51,288 bases of DNA from positions 1 to 51,288 of the forward strand of contig JAFYSF010000002.1 in the NCBI GenBank assembly GCA_017559505.1. The letters run 5' to 3'. Shown here piece by piece: positions 27,171 through 36,007 of this stretch. The stretch is from Paludibacteraceae bacterium (lineage in GTDB: Bacteria; Bacteroidota; Bacteroidia; Bacteroidales; Paludibacteraceae). The notes under the pieces were generated by a model, which worked only from the letters and a program-made list of their open reading frames with translations, was not told where the DNA came from and made no database searches. Position 1 is the stretch's first letter. Each line of letters starts with the position of its first letter. A program made the position numbers and the translations under genes.

Positions 27171-27219
27171 TCCCTACTCCCTGCTCCTTATTCCTTGCTC
27201 CCTATTTCTTACTCCCTGT
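27171..27219. repeat. Heptamer array TCCCTRC family x7
   Basis: Units TCCCTAC, TCCCTGC, TCCTTAT, TCCTTGC, TCCCTAT, TTCTTAC, TCCCTGT in strict register. The last two units contain the stop and final codons of alr. AATTCAT/AATGCAT units precede it (27152-27165). The reverse-complement family is at 44884-44918. Confidence 0.93.
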
Positions 27220-28750
27220 AATACACACGGCGAACGCGCGATGAGAAGCTGGTGAGAACTTCGTATGGAATCGTGCCGAGTATGTTGGCTATTTCGGAAA
27301 GGCCTTGTTTGTCGTTAAAAAGCACTACCTCGTCCCCTACTTTCACATCAAGGTCTGTAACATCAATCATTGTGAGGTCCATACAAATATTGCCTATAGT
27401 TGGCACCTTTTGTCCGTTCACAAAGAAAGACCCACGACCATTGCCAAGACGGCGGTCAACACCATCGGCATAACCCAATGGTAAAAGTGCTATAAGAGAA
27501 TCTTTTTCGGCTACACCACGACGACTATACCCTATTGTTTCGCCAGCCTTGACCGCTTTGAGTTGCATAATGCGAGTTGAAAAAGAACAAACATTGCGCA
27601 ATTGGTCTTCGTTGCAACAACTAACACCCCAAAGACCGATGCCAAGTCGCACCATATCAAATTGATACTGCGAAAATCGCTCGATGCCTGCAGTATTCAA
27701 TGTGTGGCGCAAAATAGTGTCGCCATAAGGCAATGAACTTTTGATATAAGTAGAATTACGGTCAAATAACTGAATTTGCTGAAGAGTAAATTCATCCATT
27801 TCAGGCGTTAATTCGTCGGCAGCAGCAAGATGCGAAAATATTGAACGCACTTCGACATAATCCTGATTGCGCAAGAGGGCAACAAGTCGGTCTAAATCAG
27901 CAGTCTCAAATCCAGCACGGTGCATGCCCGTATCTAATTTAAGATGAATAGGATAACGCTTCAAACCATGGCGGCGCACTTCATCAATGAGAATATCCAA
28001 GAAATCGAACGAGCAAACCTCTGGCTCTAACTGATTGTTGAACATGTGGTGCAATGCCGAGACCATTGGGTCGAGCACAAGAATTGGGAGTTTGATGCCC
28101 GCTTGACGAATTTCGACCCCTTCATTGGCAAATGCAACTGCAAGATAATCACAACCATAGTGCTGCAATGCTTGTGCAACTTCGATGGAACCACTACCAT
28201 AAGCCGAAGCCTTGACCATACACATCAATTTAGTGGTTGGTCGGATTTTATTGCGGAAATAGTCGAGATTGTGAAACAAAGCATCGAAGTTGATTTCGAA
28301 AACAGTGTCGTGCGCAAGTTGCTGCAAGTGATTTTGTATGCGCTCAGGATTGAATTGTGGTGCAATTTTCAAAAGCAAAGCCTCATTGTGAAGATTACGC
28401 ACAAAATCGCTACTCAAAAACTCGGATGTGTCTTTGAAGAACAACTTATGTTCAATCTTAAATAGTGAAGAATGAGCAGCCAAATCAGGACCGATAAACG
28501 CAATTGCATCAACAGATTGGCTACGAATAACCTGACAAATATTGAGATAGAACATCTCATTTGCCAAATCGTCGCCATCAATGTCAGATACTATGAGCGT
28601 ACGATGGAGATTTTGATTTGCCGACTGCTGTTCGAGAAAGCCCAATGCGTGCTTAGTCAATGAGGTAAGGTCGGAATTATGTCCATCGCGGATAATCAGA
28701 CAATTGTTTATGCCTGGTTCGACTTCGTATCTTGCTTTGATTTGGTTCAT
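27209..28750 (-). CDS. alr: Alanine racemase with a MurF C-terminal-domain relic
   Basis: 513 residues. From about 148 onward it is a complete fold-type III alanine racemase: FEINFDALFHNLDYF, CMVKASAYGSG with the PLP lysine K180, HLKLDTGMHRAGF, GETIGYSRRG (catalytic Tyr region), PLGYADGVDRRLGNGRG and GNICMDLTMIDVT. It makes D-Ala for peptidoglycan. The first ~147 residues (NNCLIIRDGHNSDLTSL, TLIVSDIDGDD, ALLLKIA) resemble the C-terminal domain of MurF. Bacteroidales usually have a MurF-Alr fusion of about 800 residues; here the MurF N-terminal and ATP-binding domains are absent and an in-frame TAG sits two codons before the ATG. A hairpin-ended repeat lies just upstream. Confidence 0.9.
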   Translation of the reverse strand: MNQIKARYEVEPGINNCLIIRDGHNSDLTSLTKHALGFLEQQSANQNLHRTLIVSDIDGDDLANEMFYLNICQVIRSQSVDAIAFIGPDLAAHSSLFKIEHKLFFKDTSEFLSSDFVRNLHNEALLLKIAPQFNPERIQNHLQQLAHDTVFEINFDALFHNLDYFRNKIRPTTKLMCMVKASAYGSGSIEVAQALQHYGCDYLAVAFANEGVEIRQAGIKLPILVLDPMVSALHHMFNNQLEPEVCSFDFLDILIDEVRRHGLKRYPIHLKLDTGMHRAGFETADLDRLVALLRNQDYVEVRSIFSHLAAADELTPEMDEFTLQQIQLFDRNSTYIKSSLPYGDTILRHTLNTAGIERFSQYQFDMVRLGIGLWGVSCCNEDQLRNVCSFSTRIMQLKAVKAGETIGYSRRGVAEKDSLIALLPLGYADGVDRRLGNGRGSFFVNGQKVPTIGNICMDLTMIDVTDLDVKVGDEVVLFNDKQGLSEIANILGTIPYEVLTSFSSRVRRVYYRE

Positions 28751-28774
28751 TTTCTATAGATAATATTTATGCGA

Positions 28775-28889
28775 ACACACAATGAGAGTGTGTATTTTGA
28801 AGGTAAAGTGCACCTTGCTTGAAGGTATCTCTATCCTATATTTATATTTAGGGATTTTAAGAGATAAATACACACTGTGAGTGTGTATT
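28775..28889. mobile_element. Hairpin-ended small element, copy B
   Basis: The left part contains ACACAATGAGAGTGTGTATT (28777-28796) and the right end is the palindrome AATACACACT-GTG-AGTGTGTATT (28867-28889). The interior shares TGCACCTTGCTTGA with copy A and is otherwise different. It lies between nagB and the truncated-fusion alr gene. Confidence 0.75.
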
Positions 28890-28892
28890 GAA

Positions 28893-28918
28893 AGAGACGC
28901 AAAAAAGTTTGCGTCTCT
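28893..28918 (-). terminator. Terminator after nagB
   Basis: Perfect 11-bp stem AGAGACGCAAA/TTTGCGTCTCT with loop AAAG, six bases beyond the nagB stop. Confidence 0.8.
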
Positions 28919-28924
28919 ATTGCT

Positions 28925-29737
28925 TTATTTCAAAAGTGATTCAGGCGCAAGATTGTCTTTCTCGATATCGAGGAAGTATTTGTAAGTGCCTACACGCAAT
29001 TCGTCGCAAGCGTCGTAGTCGCAAACGATGATGCCTTTTGGGTGCATTTGAAGAGCAGAGATTGTCCACATTTGGCAAATGCCTTCTTCAACAGCATGAC
29101 GCAAAGCACGTGCTTTGCCATGACCATTCACGAGGATTAAGACTTCACGAGCATCGAGAACTGTGCCAACACCTACTGTCAATGCTGTTTTTGGCACTTT
29201 ATTGATATCATTGTCGAAGAAACGAGAATTGGCAATGATTGTGTCGGTTGTAAGATTTTTTTTGCGAGTGCGAGATGTCAATGAAGAACCTGGCTCGTTG
29301 AATGCAATATGACCATCAGGGCCGATACCACCAAGGAAAAGATCGATGCCACCTACCTCTTTGATTTTGTCTTCATAGCGTTGGCATTCTGCGTCGATAT
29401 CTTCGGCATTACCATTGAGAATATTTACGTTATCTTTGTTAATGTCGATGTGAGAAAAGAAATTATTCCACATGAAAGAGTGATAACTCTCTGGGTGTGA
29501 TTTTGGTAAGCCAATATATTCATCCATATTGAATGTAATGACATTCGCGAATGAAATAACACCACTCTTGTTGAGTTCAATAAGTTCGCGATACATACCG
29601 AGAGGCGAAGAGCCTGTTGGTAAACCTAAAACGAATGGTTTCTCAGCAGTTGGTTGTGCTGCAAGGATTTTTTTTGCCACATAATTAGCTGCCCATTTAG
29701 ACATCTTGGCATAATCTGGTTCGATTATAAGTCTCAT
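28925..29737 (-). CDS. nagB: Glucosamine-6-phosphate deaminase
   Basis: 270 residues, typical length. Motifs: [16 protein letters not shown] (phosphate-binding), [10 protein letters not shown] with the catalytic Asp, [17 protein letters not shown], and [25 protein letters not shown]. It converts glucosamine-6-phosphate to fructose-6-phosphate and ammonia, linking amino-sugar use to glycolysis. Transcribed leftward, with its own terminator; three heptamer units of the ATTAGTT family lie in its leader. Confidence 0.97.
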   Translation of the reverse strand: MRLIIEPDYAKMSKWAANYVAKKILAAQPTAEKPFVLGLPTGSSPLGMYRELIELNKSGVISFANVITFNMDEYIGLPKSHPESYHSFMWNNFFSHIDINKDNVNILNGNAEDIDAECQRYEDKIKEVGGIDLFLGGIGPDGHIAFNEPGSSLTSRTRKKNLTTDTIIANSRFFDNDINKVPKTALTVGVGTVLDAREVLILVNGHGKARALRHAVEEGICQMWTISALQMHPKGIIVCDYDACDELRVGTYKYFLDIEKDNLAPESLLK

Positions 29738-29748
29738 TTTATATAATG

Positions 29749-29769
29749 ATTAGTTAGTAATTATTAACG
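29749..29769. repeat. Heptamer array ATTAGTT family x3, nagB leader
   Basis: Units ATTAGTT, AGTAATT, ATTAACG, the same family as in the gmk and fabD leaders. Confidence 0.82.
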
Positions 29770-29775
29770 AAAAAA

Positions 29776-30957
29776 CTATTTTTCTAAAGTTTTGAGTGCT
29801 ACTGCGCGACCGAGTTCGTAGAGAGCTTCGGCTTGTTCGGCTGTCATAGATTGTTTAACCTCAACATAGCCAGTGATTTCCCACTTCATAACTTCGGCAA
29901 ATGCCTCGAATGGTTTTGCTGTTGCATTAGCCCATGTGAATGAACCGAAACAACCAAACTCATGATTTTTCACGCCACGAGTTTTGATTTTAGCGAGCAA
30001 TGTAGCTGCATTTGGATATAATTCGCCACAATAAGTTGGCGCGCCACAAATGAATCCTTTGTAACGGAATATGTCAGCGAGGATATATGAATGGTCGGAA
30101 CGAGAAACATCGTGTAATACGACATTTTTAGTTACTGAGGCTGCACCACGAGCAACCATTTCAGCCATCTCTTCGGTGTGACCATACATACTGCCATACG
30201 CAATAACTACGCCAGGCTCAGTTTCGTATTTACTCAAGCGGTCGTAAATACCAACTACTTCGCCAATATGTTCAGTCCATACAGGACCATGAGTAGAACA
30301 AATCATATTGATTTCCAAACCACCTAATTTTTTCAAGGCAGTTTGCACTGGCGCACCATATTTGCCCACGATGCAAGCATAATAGCGCACCATCTCGGTG
30401 TAATATTTATCAAGATTGAGTTCTGTATCAAGCACTGCCCCATCCAATGTACCAAAGCAACCAAATGCATCGGCAGAGAACAAAAGTTTGTCTTCGATTG
30501 AATAAGTCACCATAACCTCTGGCCAGTGAACCATCGGAGCAAAGTGGAATTGAAGCGTACGACTACCAATATTTAGCGAATCGCCATCTTTCACAACATG
30601 GAACCCTTCGCGAATACCATAATAGCCACCGAGCATTTCGATAGTTTTGGCATTTGCCACGATTTGCATATTTGGATAAATAGCTTGCAATGTTTTGATA
30701 CCAGACGAGTGGTCAGGCTCCATGTGGTTGACGATGAGGTAGTCCAACTCGCGACCTGCCAACAACTCTTGCACATGTGCCAATAATTGTTCTGCAAATG
30801 GTTGTTCGACAGTATCAACCAACACAGTCTTCTCATCATCAATGAAATATGCGTTGTAGCTCACACCATAAGGAAGTGGAAGCATATTTTCGAACAATGT
30901 TTTTTGGCGGTCATTCACGCCAACGTAATAGATTCTGTTTAATAATTCGCGTTTCAT
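29776..30957 (-). CDS. FprA-family A-type flavoprotein (flavodiiron protein)
   Basis: 393 residues from ATG at 30957 (start of MKRELLN); an in-frame start seven codons upstream is possible but less likely. N-terminal metallo-beta-lactamase-like diiron domain with HMEPDHSSG (H78, E80, D82, H83) and the SADAFGCFG and CSTHGPVW segments carrying further ligands. C-terminal flavodoxin domain (about 255-390) with AYGSMYGHTEEMA binding FMN. The family reduces O2 to water or NO to N2O in anaerobes. There is no rubredoxin domain fused, so a separate electron donor is required. Leftward, between fabD and nagB. Confidence 0.93.
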   Translation of the reverse strand: MKRELLNRIYYVGVNDRQKTLFENMLPLPYGVSYNAYFIDDEKTVLVDTVEQPFAEQLLAHVQELLAGRELDYLIVNHMEPDHSSGIKTLQAIYPNMQIVANAKTIEMLGGYYGIREGFHVVKDGDSLNIGSRTLQFHFAPMVHWPEVMVTYSIEDKLLFSADAFGCFGTLDGAVLDTELNLDKYYTEMVRYYACIVGKYGAPVQTALKKLGGLEINMICSTHGPVWTEHIGEVVGIYDRLSKYETEPGVVIAYGSMYGHTEEMAEMVARGAASVTKNVVLHDVSRSDHSYILADIFRYKGFICGAPTYCGELYPNAATLLAKIKTRGVKNHEFGCFGSFTWANATAKPFEAFAEVMKWEITGYVEVKQSMTAEQAEALYELGRAVALKTLEK

Positions 30958-30973
30958 GTTTATTATAATTTTA

Positions 30974-30997
30974 GACATGAAGACATGAGTACATAAA
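30974..30997. repeat. Octamer array GACATGAA-GACATGAG-TACATAAA
   Basis: Three octamers matching the pattern GACAxGAA-GACAxGAG-TACAxxAA of the array at 10403-10426. It lies in the fprA leader. Confidence 0.75.
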
Positions 30998-31025
30998 TTT
31001 TATCTTCATATCATTAAACTAATAT

Positions 31026-31892
31026 TTAATTTTCTATAACTGCTTCTGGAGCGATTTTTTTAATCAAGCCTTGGAGCACAGTACCAGGACCTAATTCGCG
31101 GAACGATGATGCGCCATCTGCAACCATATTTTGCACTGTTTGAGTCCAACGCACTGGACCTGTGAGCTGTGCAATAGAGTTACGTTTCAACTCTTCTGGG
31201 TCAGTATATGGTTTAGCATCAACATTTTGATACACTGGACAGATTGGTTTATTATAAGTAGTTGCACGAATAGCAGCTTCAAGCTCTACACGTGCAGGCT
31301 CCATAAGTGGAGAGTGGAAAGCACCACCTACAGGCAATTTCATTGCACGCTTAGCACCAGCCTCTTTCATCTTTTCGCAAGCAGCATCAATTGCTTCGTT
31401 AGCACCAGAGATAACCAACTGACCTGGGCAATTGTAGTTCGCTGGCACTACTACACCATCAATTCCAGCACAAACCTCTTCAACTTTTTCGTCAGGCAAA
31501 CCGAGCACAGCAGCCATAACTGAAGGATTCAACTCGCAAGCCTTTTGCATAGCCATAGCACGAGCAGCAACAAGGCGCAAACCATCTTCGAAAGAAAGCA
31601 CTTTAGCTACCACTAAAGCCGAGAATTCGCCAAGCGAATGACCTGCAACCATTTCGGGTTCAACACCAAGAACAAGTGCCGAAATCACAGAATGAAGAAA
31701 CACCGCAGGTTGAGTAACCTTTGTTTGCTTCAAATCTTCGGCAGTTCCTTCAAACATAATATCAGTAATGCGGAAACCAAGTATTTCATTAGCACGCTCA
31801 AATAATTCGCGAGCCTGTTCGTTCGATTCATAAAGGTCTTTACCCATACCCACAAACTGAGCACCTTGACCCGGAAAAACGTATGCTTTCAT
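31026..31892 (-). CDS. fabD: Malonyl-CoA:ACP transacylase
   Basis: 288 residues, usual length. Active-site nucleophile GHSLGE (S86), conserved Arg in AARAMAMQ (R111), and catalytic His in GGAFHSPLMEPAR (H193). FPGQGAQFVGMG opens the protein. It loads malonate on acyl carrier protein for fatty-acid synthesis. A -7 box lies about 65 bp upstream and an ATTAGTT-family heptamer array fills the leader. Confidence 0.97.
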   Translation of the reverse strand: MKAYVFPGQGAQFVGMGKDLYESNEQARELFERANEILGFRITDIMFEGTAEDLKQTKVTQPAVFLHSVISALVLGVEPEMVAGHSLGEFSALVVAKVLSFEDGLRLVAARAMAMQKACELNPSVMAAVLGLPDEKVEEVCAGIDGVVVPANYNCPGQLVISGANEAIDAACEKMKEAGAKRAMKLPVGGAFHSPLMEPARVELEAAIRATTYNKPICPVYQNVDAKPYTDPEELKRNSIAQLTGPVRWTQTVQNMVADGASSFRELGPGTVLQGLIKKIAPEAVIEN

Positions 31893-31927
31893 AATAATGA
31901 TTAGTTATTAATGATTAATTATTAACG
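31893..31927. repeat. Heptamer array ATTAGTT family x5, fabD leader
   Basis: Units AATAATG, ATTAGTT, ATTAATG, ATTAATT, ATTAACG, beginning at the base next to the fabD ATG. Confidence 0.9.
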
Positions 31928-31956
31928 ATTTCTATACATCATGCATAGTTAACGTG

Positions 31957-31964
31957 CAAAGATA
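31957..31964 (-). promoter_or_regulatory. -7 box for fabD
   Basis: TATCTTTG followed by CACGTTAA on the minus strand. Confidence 0.7.
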
Positions 31965-32284
31965 CAAAAAAAGTATGACATAACCATATATTTTAATATA
32001 AAATTTATAGACTATCAATTAATTCTTACAGTCAAAGAATTAATCAAAAAAACAATCTACTATATACTTACAATTACAATGACTTACTTGCAATACTACT
32101 ATTTAACAAGGCTAAAAAGTGGAAACCTTCAATCACATAAACCTATGAACGAACGCATCACACCAAAATCCACATAATAATACAGTTTTATTTTTTATCG
32201 GACACCAATGATTTTTTTTAATCCCAAAAGTCGTTAGTATACGGGAAATTTCTGAAAAAAATATATATTTTTCATTTTGAAGTG
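31965..32284. other. Gene-free stretch with an IS-end remnant
   Basis: No credible coding frame. The only recognisable item is the IS-end-like sequence at 32191-32210; otherwise AT-rich with no clear structure. Confidence 0.6.
32191..32210. repeat. Isolated IS-end sequence
   Basis: TTTTTTATCGGACACCAATG is a perfect 20-base match to the reverse complement of the left end of the IS4-family element (48674-48693). No transposase remains nearby. Confidence 0.75.
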
Positions 32285-32320
32285 CAAAGTTACAACCTAA
32301 AATTGACAATTTTTGTCAAT
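32285..32320 (-). promoter_or_regulatory. -7 box with upstream palindrome, no adjacent gene
   Basis: On the minus strand ATTGACA-N5-TGTCAAT (32302-32320) lies 9 bp before TAACTTTG (32285-32292). The nearest gene in that direction is fabD, about 390 bp away, which has its own box. Confidence 0.5.
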
Positions 32321-32330
32321 GTATAAAAAA

Positions 32331-32378
32331 GGTAATAATTATAGTACTTGACACAAAATATGCTACTATATTATTACC
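32331..32378. repeat. Long imperfect inverted repeat
   Basis: GGTAATAATTATAGTA (32331-32346) pairs with TACTATATTATTACC (32364-32378) with one unpaired base and a 17-base loop. It lies between the lolA terminator and the orphan promoter. Confidence 0.7.
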
Positions 32379-32385
32379 AAAAAAT

Positions 32386-32413
32386 AAGCGATTAACCTTC
32401 TGGCTAATCGCTT
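32386..32413 (-). terminator. Terminator after the lolA-like gene
   Basis: Stem AAGCGATTA/TAATCGCTT with a 10-base loop and A/T tracts on both sides. Confidence 0.85.
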
Positions 32414-32422
32414 TTTTTATAT

Positions 32423-33031
32423 TTACCTCAAATCATTCACCTCTACATTCGGATATTTTCTCACATCAAAAACAAAATAATCACTGCTTACTTTGGTTTT
32501 ATTCAAACTATCCCAAACAAGTGTTATTTTATCTCCATTTTTTTGATGTATGACCAATCGTGTTGGCAAATTACTTTTATTCAATCGCAATTCAATACGA
32601 AAATATTCACTCTCTTTTGGTTGAGTAGGGTAAAAATTTATTTCGCCATCTTTCCCCTCGCTAATCTTATCCTTCGCCACATAATGCTCTATCATTGCGA
32701 GCGGACTTATCTCCTTCAATTCATCAACTGTAGGCTCTGTAATCGAAACTTCATTATATTCCGAAACAAACACCCATTGCGTTTTACCATCAAACTTTGT
32801 TTCATTCCCTCCTAACACAATACGAAATTTATTACCCATCAGAGTTATTTCACCCGACTGCTTATCTGTAATATCACTCATTTCATTATAATACATAAGC
32901 GAAAACTTACCTTCATAAGCCGAATGCTTCAACTCTGACAGAGCGGCTTTTACTCTTCGCTCTGCATTGTTTTGCGCAAATATATACAAAGGTAAAAACG
33001 CTACTAATAATATAAATAATGTCTTTTTCAT
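32423..33031 (-). CDS. LolA-like outer-membrane lipoprotein carrier protein
   Basis: 202 residues from ATG at 33031 (MKKTLFILL), preferred over an in-frame start eight codons upstream because it gives a proper signal peptide ending at IFAQNN (about 1-17). The mature part is a small beta-rich protein with LMGNKFRIVL, TQWVFVSEYNEVSI and ELRLNKSNLPTRLVI, the pattern of LolA's half-barrel. LolA ferries lipoproteins across the periplasm. It lies 37 bp downstream of ftsK, an arrangement I know from other Bacteroidota. Confidence 0.82.
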   Translation of the reverse strand: MKKTLFILLVAFLPLYIFAQNNAERRVKAALSELKHSAYEGKFSLMYYNEMSDITDKQSGEITLMGNKFRIVLGGNETKFDGKTQWVFVSEYNEVSITEPTVDELKEISPLAMIEHYVAKDKISEGKDGEINFYPTQPKESEYFRIELRLNKSNLPTRLVIHQKNGDKITLVWDSLNKTKVSSDYFVFDVRKYPNVEVNDLR

Positions 33032-33068
33032 GCTTATTTGACTGAATATTTCCAAAAAAGTTTATTCA

Positions 33069-35531
33069 TCACATTGTTGCCAACATACTTTCCAATTCAA
33101 CTTCCGAAGACACAAGCACTTCACGTGGTTTGCTACCACGAGCTGGACCTACAATACCAGCCACTTCAAGTTGGTCCATTATGCGTCCTGCACGGTTGAA
33201 ACCTATGTTGTATTTGCGTTGAATATAACTTGTTGAGCCCATTTGACTTGTAACTACAAAACGTGCCACTTCTTCAAAATATGGGTCTTTTTTGCTCAAA
33301 TCAACTCCCGACAAATCTTTATTTTCTCCCTCTGCCATTGGAGGTTCTGGCAATTCAAATGGAGCAGGATAACCTTGTTGTTCACTGATATATTCTACTA
33401 CATTTTCTACCTCAGGAGTATCCACAAACGCACATTGCACACGCACTGGCGAATCGCCTTGCAAATAGAGCAAGTCGCCACGACCTATCAATTGTTGAGC
33501 TCCCGATTGGTCAAGAATAGTTTTCGAGTCGATACCACTTGATACCTTAAATGCCATACGTGCAGGGAAGTTTGCCTTAATCACACCTGTAATAATATTT
33601 ACCGACGGACGTTGAGTTGCCAATATCAAGTGCATACCTACAGCACGAGCCTTTTGTGCGATACGTGCAATTGGGGTCTCAACCTCTTTACCTGCAGTCA
33701 TAATAAAGTCACCAAACTCATCAATAATAATCACCAAATAAGGCAAATATTTATGTCCTTTGTATGGATTAAGACGACGATTTATAAATTTCTCATTGTA
33801 TTCCTTAATGTTACGCACATTGGCATCCATAAGCAATTTATAACGGTCTTCCATCTCTTGCACAAGCGAATTGAGTGTGGCAAGCACCAACGATGTATCC
33901 GTAATAACTGGTGTTTCAGCATCTGGTATCTGAGCCAAGAAGTGTTTATCTATCTTGCGATACATACTGAACTCTACCATTTTAGGGTCAACCAACACAA
34001 ATTTCAATTGCGAAGGGTGTTTTTTGTAAAGCAATGAGGTGATAATAGCATTCAACCCTACCGACTTACCTTGCCCCGTAGCACCTGCCACAAGCAAGTG
34101 TGGTGCCTTAGCCAAGTCGAACATAAACACCTCATTCGTAATCGTACGACCCAATGCCACAGGCAATTCCATCTTCGCTTCTTGGAATTTCTTAGAGGCG
34201 ATAGTTGCGTGCATCGACACTATTTTCGGATTCAAATTTGGTACCTCAATACCAATAGTGCCTTTACCCGGCATTGGTGCAATTATACGAATACCCGTAG
34301 CCGCAAGCGACAACATAATATCCGATTCAAGATTTTTAATCTTCGATATACGCACACCATCCTCTGGCACAATCTCATAAAGTGTGATAGTAGGACCAAT
34401 GGTCTCAAATATCTTCTTCACACCGATACCGAAGTTTTTCAACGTAGTAGTAATCTTCACACGATTAGCCATTTTCTCTTCTTCCGATAGCGTAAAGGCT
34501 TGATTAGGATACTCTTTCAATAAATCAAGCGACGGATATTTGTAATACGAAAGGTCGAGCGTAGGGTCGTATGGCTTCATATTCTCTTCTACCATTTCTT
34601 CCTCTTCTGCCACTACCGAATCTATCTCTACATCTGTTTTTGCCACTTCAACTATATCTTCTACAATCTCAACATCTTCTGTTTCCTCTTTTCTGTCATC
34701 TACAATATTTTCAATCTCCACCTCCTCTGTCACACTCTCCTCTTCGTCAACAACCTCTTCCTTCACCTCCTCTTCTTCAAGTATAACCTGCTCTATCTCA
34801 ATATCCTCCAACACCTCTTCAGCATCAACATTTTCATTTATTTCACCGTCTTGTTGCTCTTCCTCTGCAGCAGACGACGCATCCGACTCCTCTACAGGTG
34901 CATTATATCGTTTCTTGCTGATAAACAAATTTTGCACCGCTGGAATAGTAGCCGAAAATGCAAAACCTGCAAACACGATAAACGAACCTAAAATGATAAA
35001 CAAAGTGCCTGGCCAACCTACATTAGCAATCAAATAGTCAGACAAATACGCACCGTATGCACCACCAATGCTCACAAACGATGTAGCCAATAATCCTCCA
35101 AAAAAGAAGTCCATCATCAACGGTGCCCACACAATGAACAACAACGGAAATACAATCCATTTCCACAACGATTTAACCTCAACGCCCAACAAACGCACCG
35201 ACACAGCAAATACACTCGACAAAAGCGCAAATACCGAAACGCCGAAACATTCGTTTATAAGATAATTAGCCAATAACGCCCCATTCACCCCAGTCCAATT
35301 CACCACCTGACGCTTCATATCTGCACGCGAAACACCATCGGCTAACACAATATTCTGATCCGCCCCTCCTGTGAAGAAAAACGACATCATCGCCAACAAC
35401 AAATACAACGAACTGAAGAACAACACAATACCTAATGCAAAATGAAAACGCTCATCTCGCAAAAACATCATAACCTTACTCGGTTTCTTTACCTTCTTTT
35501 CTTTACTCTCTTTCTTTTTGTCTCCTTTCAT
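33069..35531 (-). CDS. ftsK: DNA translocase FtsK
   Basis: 820 residues. Four or five N-terminal membrane spans (about 25-195), a very acidic linker rich in Glu and Val (about 220-320), then the motor: HLLVAGATGQGKSVGLNA (K489), FVLVDPKMVEFSMY, LPYLVIIIDEFGDFIM and LATQRPSVNIITGVIKANFPARMAFKVSS. The C-terminal gamma winged helix (SYIQRKYNIGFNRAGRIMDQLE) reads DNA polarity sequences. It pumps chromosome ends at the septum and activates XerCD. The -7 box is at 35631-35638. Confidence 0.97.
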   Translation of the reverse strand: MKGDKKKESKEKKVKKPSKVMMFLRDERFHFALGIVLFFSSLYLLLAMMSFFFTGGADQNIVLADGVSRADMKRQVVNWTGVNGALLANYLINECFGVSVFALLSSVFAVSVRLLGVEVKSLWKWIVFPLLFIVWAPLMMDFFFGGLLATSFVSIGGAYGAYLSDYLIANVGWPGTLFIILGSFIVFAGFAFSATIPAVQNLFISKKRYNAPVEESDASSAAEEEQQDGEINENVDAEEVLEDIEIEQVILEEEEVKEEVVDEEESVTEEVEIENIVDDRKEETEDVEIVEDIVEVAKTDVEIDSVVAEEEEMVEENMKPYDPTLDLSYYKYPSLDLLKEYPNQAFTLSEEEKMANRVKITTTLKNFGIGVKKIFETIGPTITLYEIVPEDGVRISKIKNLESDIMLSLAATGIRIIAPMPGKGTIGIEVPNLNPKIVSMHATIASKKFQEAKMELPVALGRTITNEVFMFDLAKAPHLLVAGATGQGKSVGLNAIITSLLYKKHPSQLKFVLVDPKMVEFSMYRKIDKHFLAQIPDAETPVITDTSLVLATLNSLVQEMEDRYKLLMDANVRNIKEYNEKFINRRLNPYKGHKYLPYLVIIIDEFGDFIMTAGKEVETPIARIAQKARAVGMHLILATQRPSVNIITGVIKANFPARMAFKVSSGIDSKTILDQSGAQQLIGRGDLLYLQGDSPVRVQCAFVDTPEVENVVEYISEQQGYPAPFELPEPPMAEGENKDLSGVDLSKKDPYFEEVARFVVTSQMGSTSYIQRKYNIGFNRAGRIMDQLEVAGIVGPARGSKPREVLVSSEVELESMLATM

Positions 35532-35585
35532 AATCTATAAATCTGTTATTTATAATATGTAATCTACAACTTGTTATCTATAACT

Positions 35586-35620
35586 ATCTGTTATCTGTAA
35601 TCTGTAATCTGTACTCTAAC
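35586..35620. repeat. Heptamer array ATCTGTA family x5, ftsK leader
   Basis: Units ATCTGTT, ATCTGTA, ATCTGTA, ATCTGTA, CTCTAAC; looser related units continue to the ftsK start (35532-35585). Same family as 13669-13703. Confidence 0.92.
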
Positions 35621-35630
35621 ATATAACGTG

Positions 35631-35638
35631 CAAAGTTA
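35631..35638 (-). promoter_or_regulatory. -7 box for ftsK
   Basis: TAACTTTG followed by CACGTTAT on the minus strand; the array lies in the resulting leader. Confidence 0.7.
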
Positions 35639-35849
35639 CTAATTTATTTCCATACCACCATAAAATAATTCACTTTCAATTTACACAACTTATTCACAAA
35701 AAACAAATCCCCCTACATTTAGCCTGCACGTATGGTTATCCTATGAAGAAGTATGCTAAAAGGTAGCTATTTTGTTTGGTATATTTTTCGCATTTCACCA
35801 TAAGCAAATTATTTTTCAAATACACAACAACTATATCAATAATTTTTCA
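35639..35849. other. Gap between divergent ftsK and nth promoters, nothing recognised
   Basis: AT-rich, no coding frame, no strong hairpin. Confidence 0.55.
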
Positions 35850-35857
35850 TAAATTTG
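35850..35857 (+). promoter_or_regulatory. -7 box for nth
   Basis: TAAATTTG followed by CACTGCG. The resulting leader of about 140 nt contains hairpin-ended element C. Confidence 0.65.
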
Positions 35858-35876
35858 CACTGCGTAAAAACCAACA

Positions 35877-35983
35877 AATACACACTCTCATTGTGTATTC
35901 CCCGACCCAACCCAACAGCAAGGTGCAAGCAACCTGCAAGCAAGAAAACAGTCACCAACCGATACACACTCACAGTGTGTATC
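35877..35983. mobile_element. Hairpin-ended small element, copy C
   Basis: 107 bp. Left end AATACACAcTctcaTTGTGTATT (35877-35899); right end GATACACACT-CAC-AGTGTGTATC (35961-35983), a perfect 10-bp-arm palindrome. The 38-bp core 35917-35954 is identical to copy A in inverse orientation. It sits inside the nth leader. Confidence 0.85.
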
Positions 35984-36007
35984 AACCAACCCAAAACTCG
36001 CACAATT

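Noticed and set aside
34571..34786. Plus-strand Leu/Pro/Ser-rich frame opposite ftsK
   Set aside because: It is the mirror of the acidic Glu/Val-rich FtsK linker; low complexity, no support.
35855..36007. N-terminal extension of nth
   Set aside because: The extension is encoded by the hairpin-ended repeat element in the leader; the homology to endonuclease III begins at ATG 36008.
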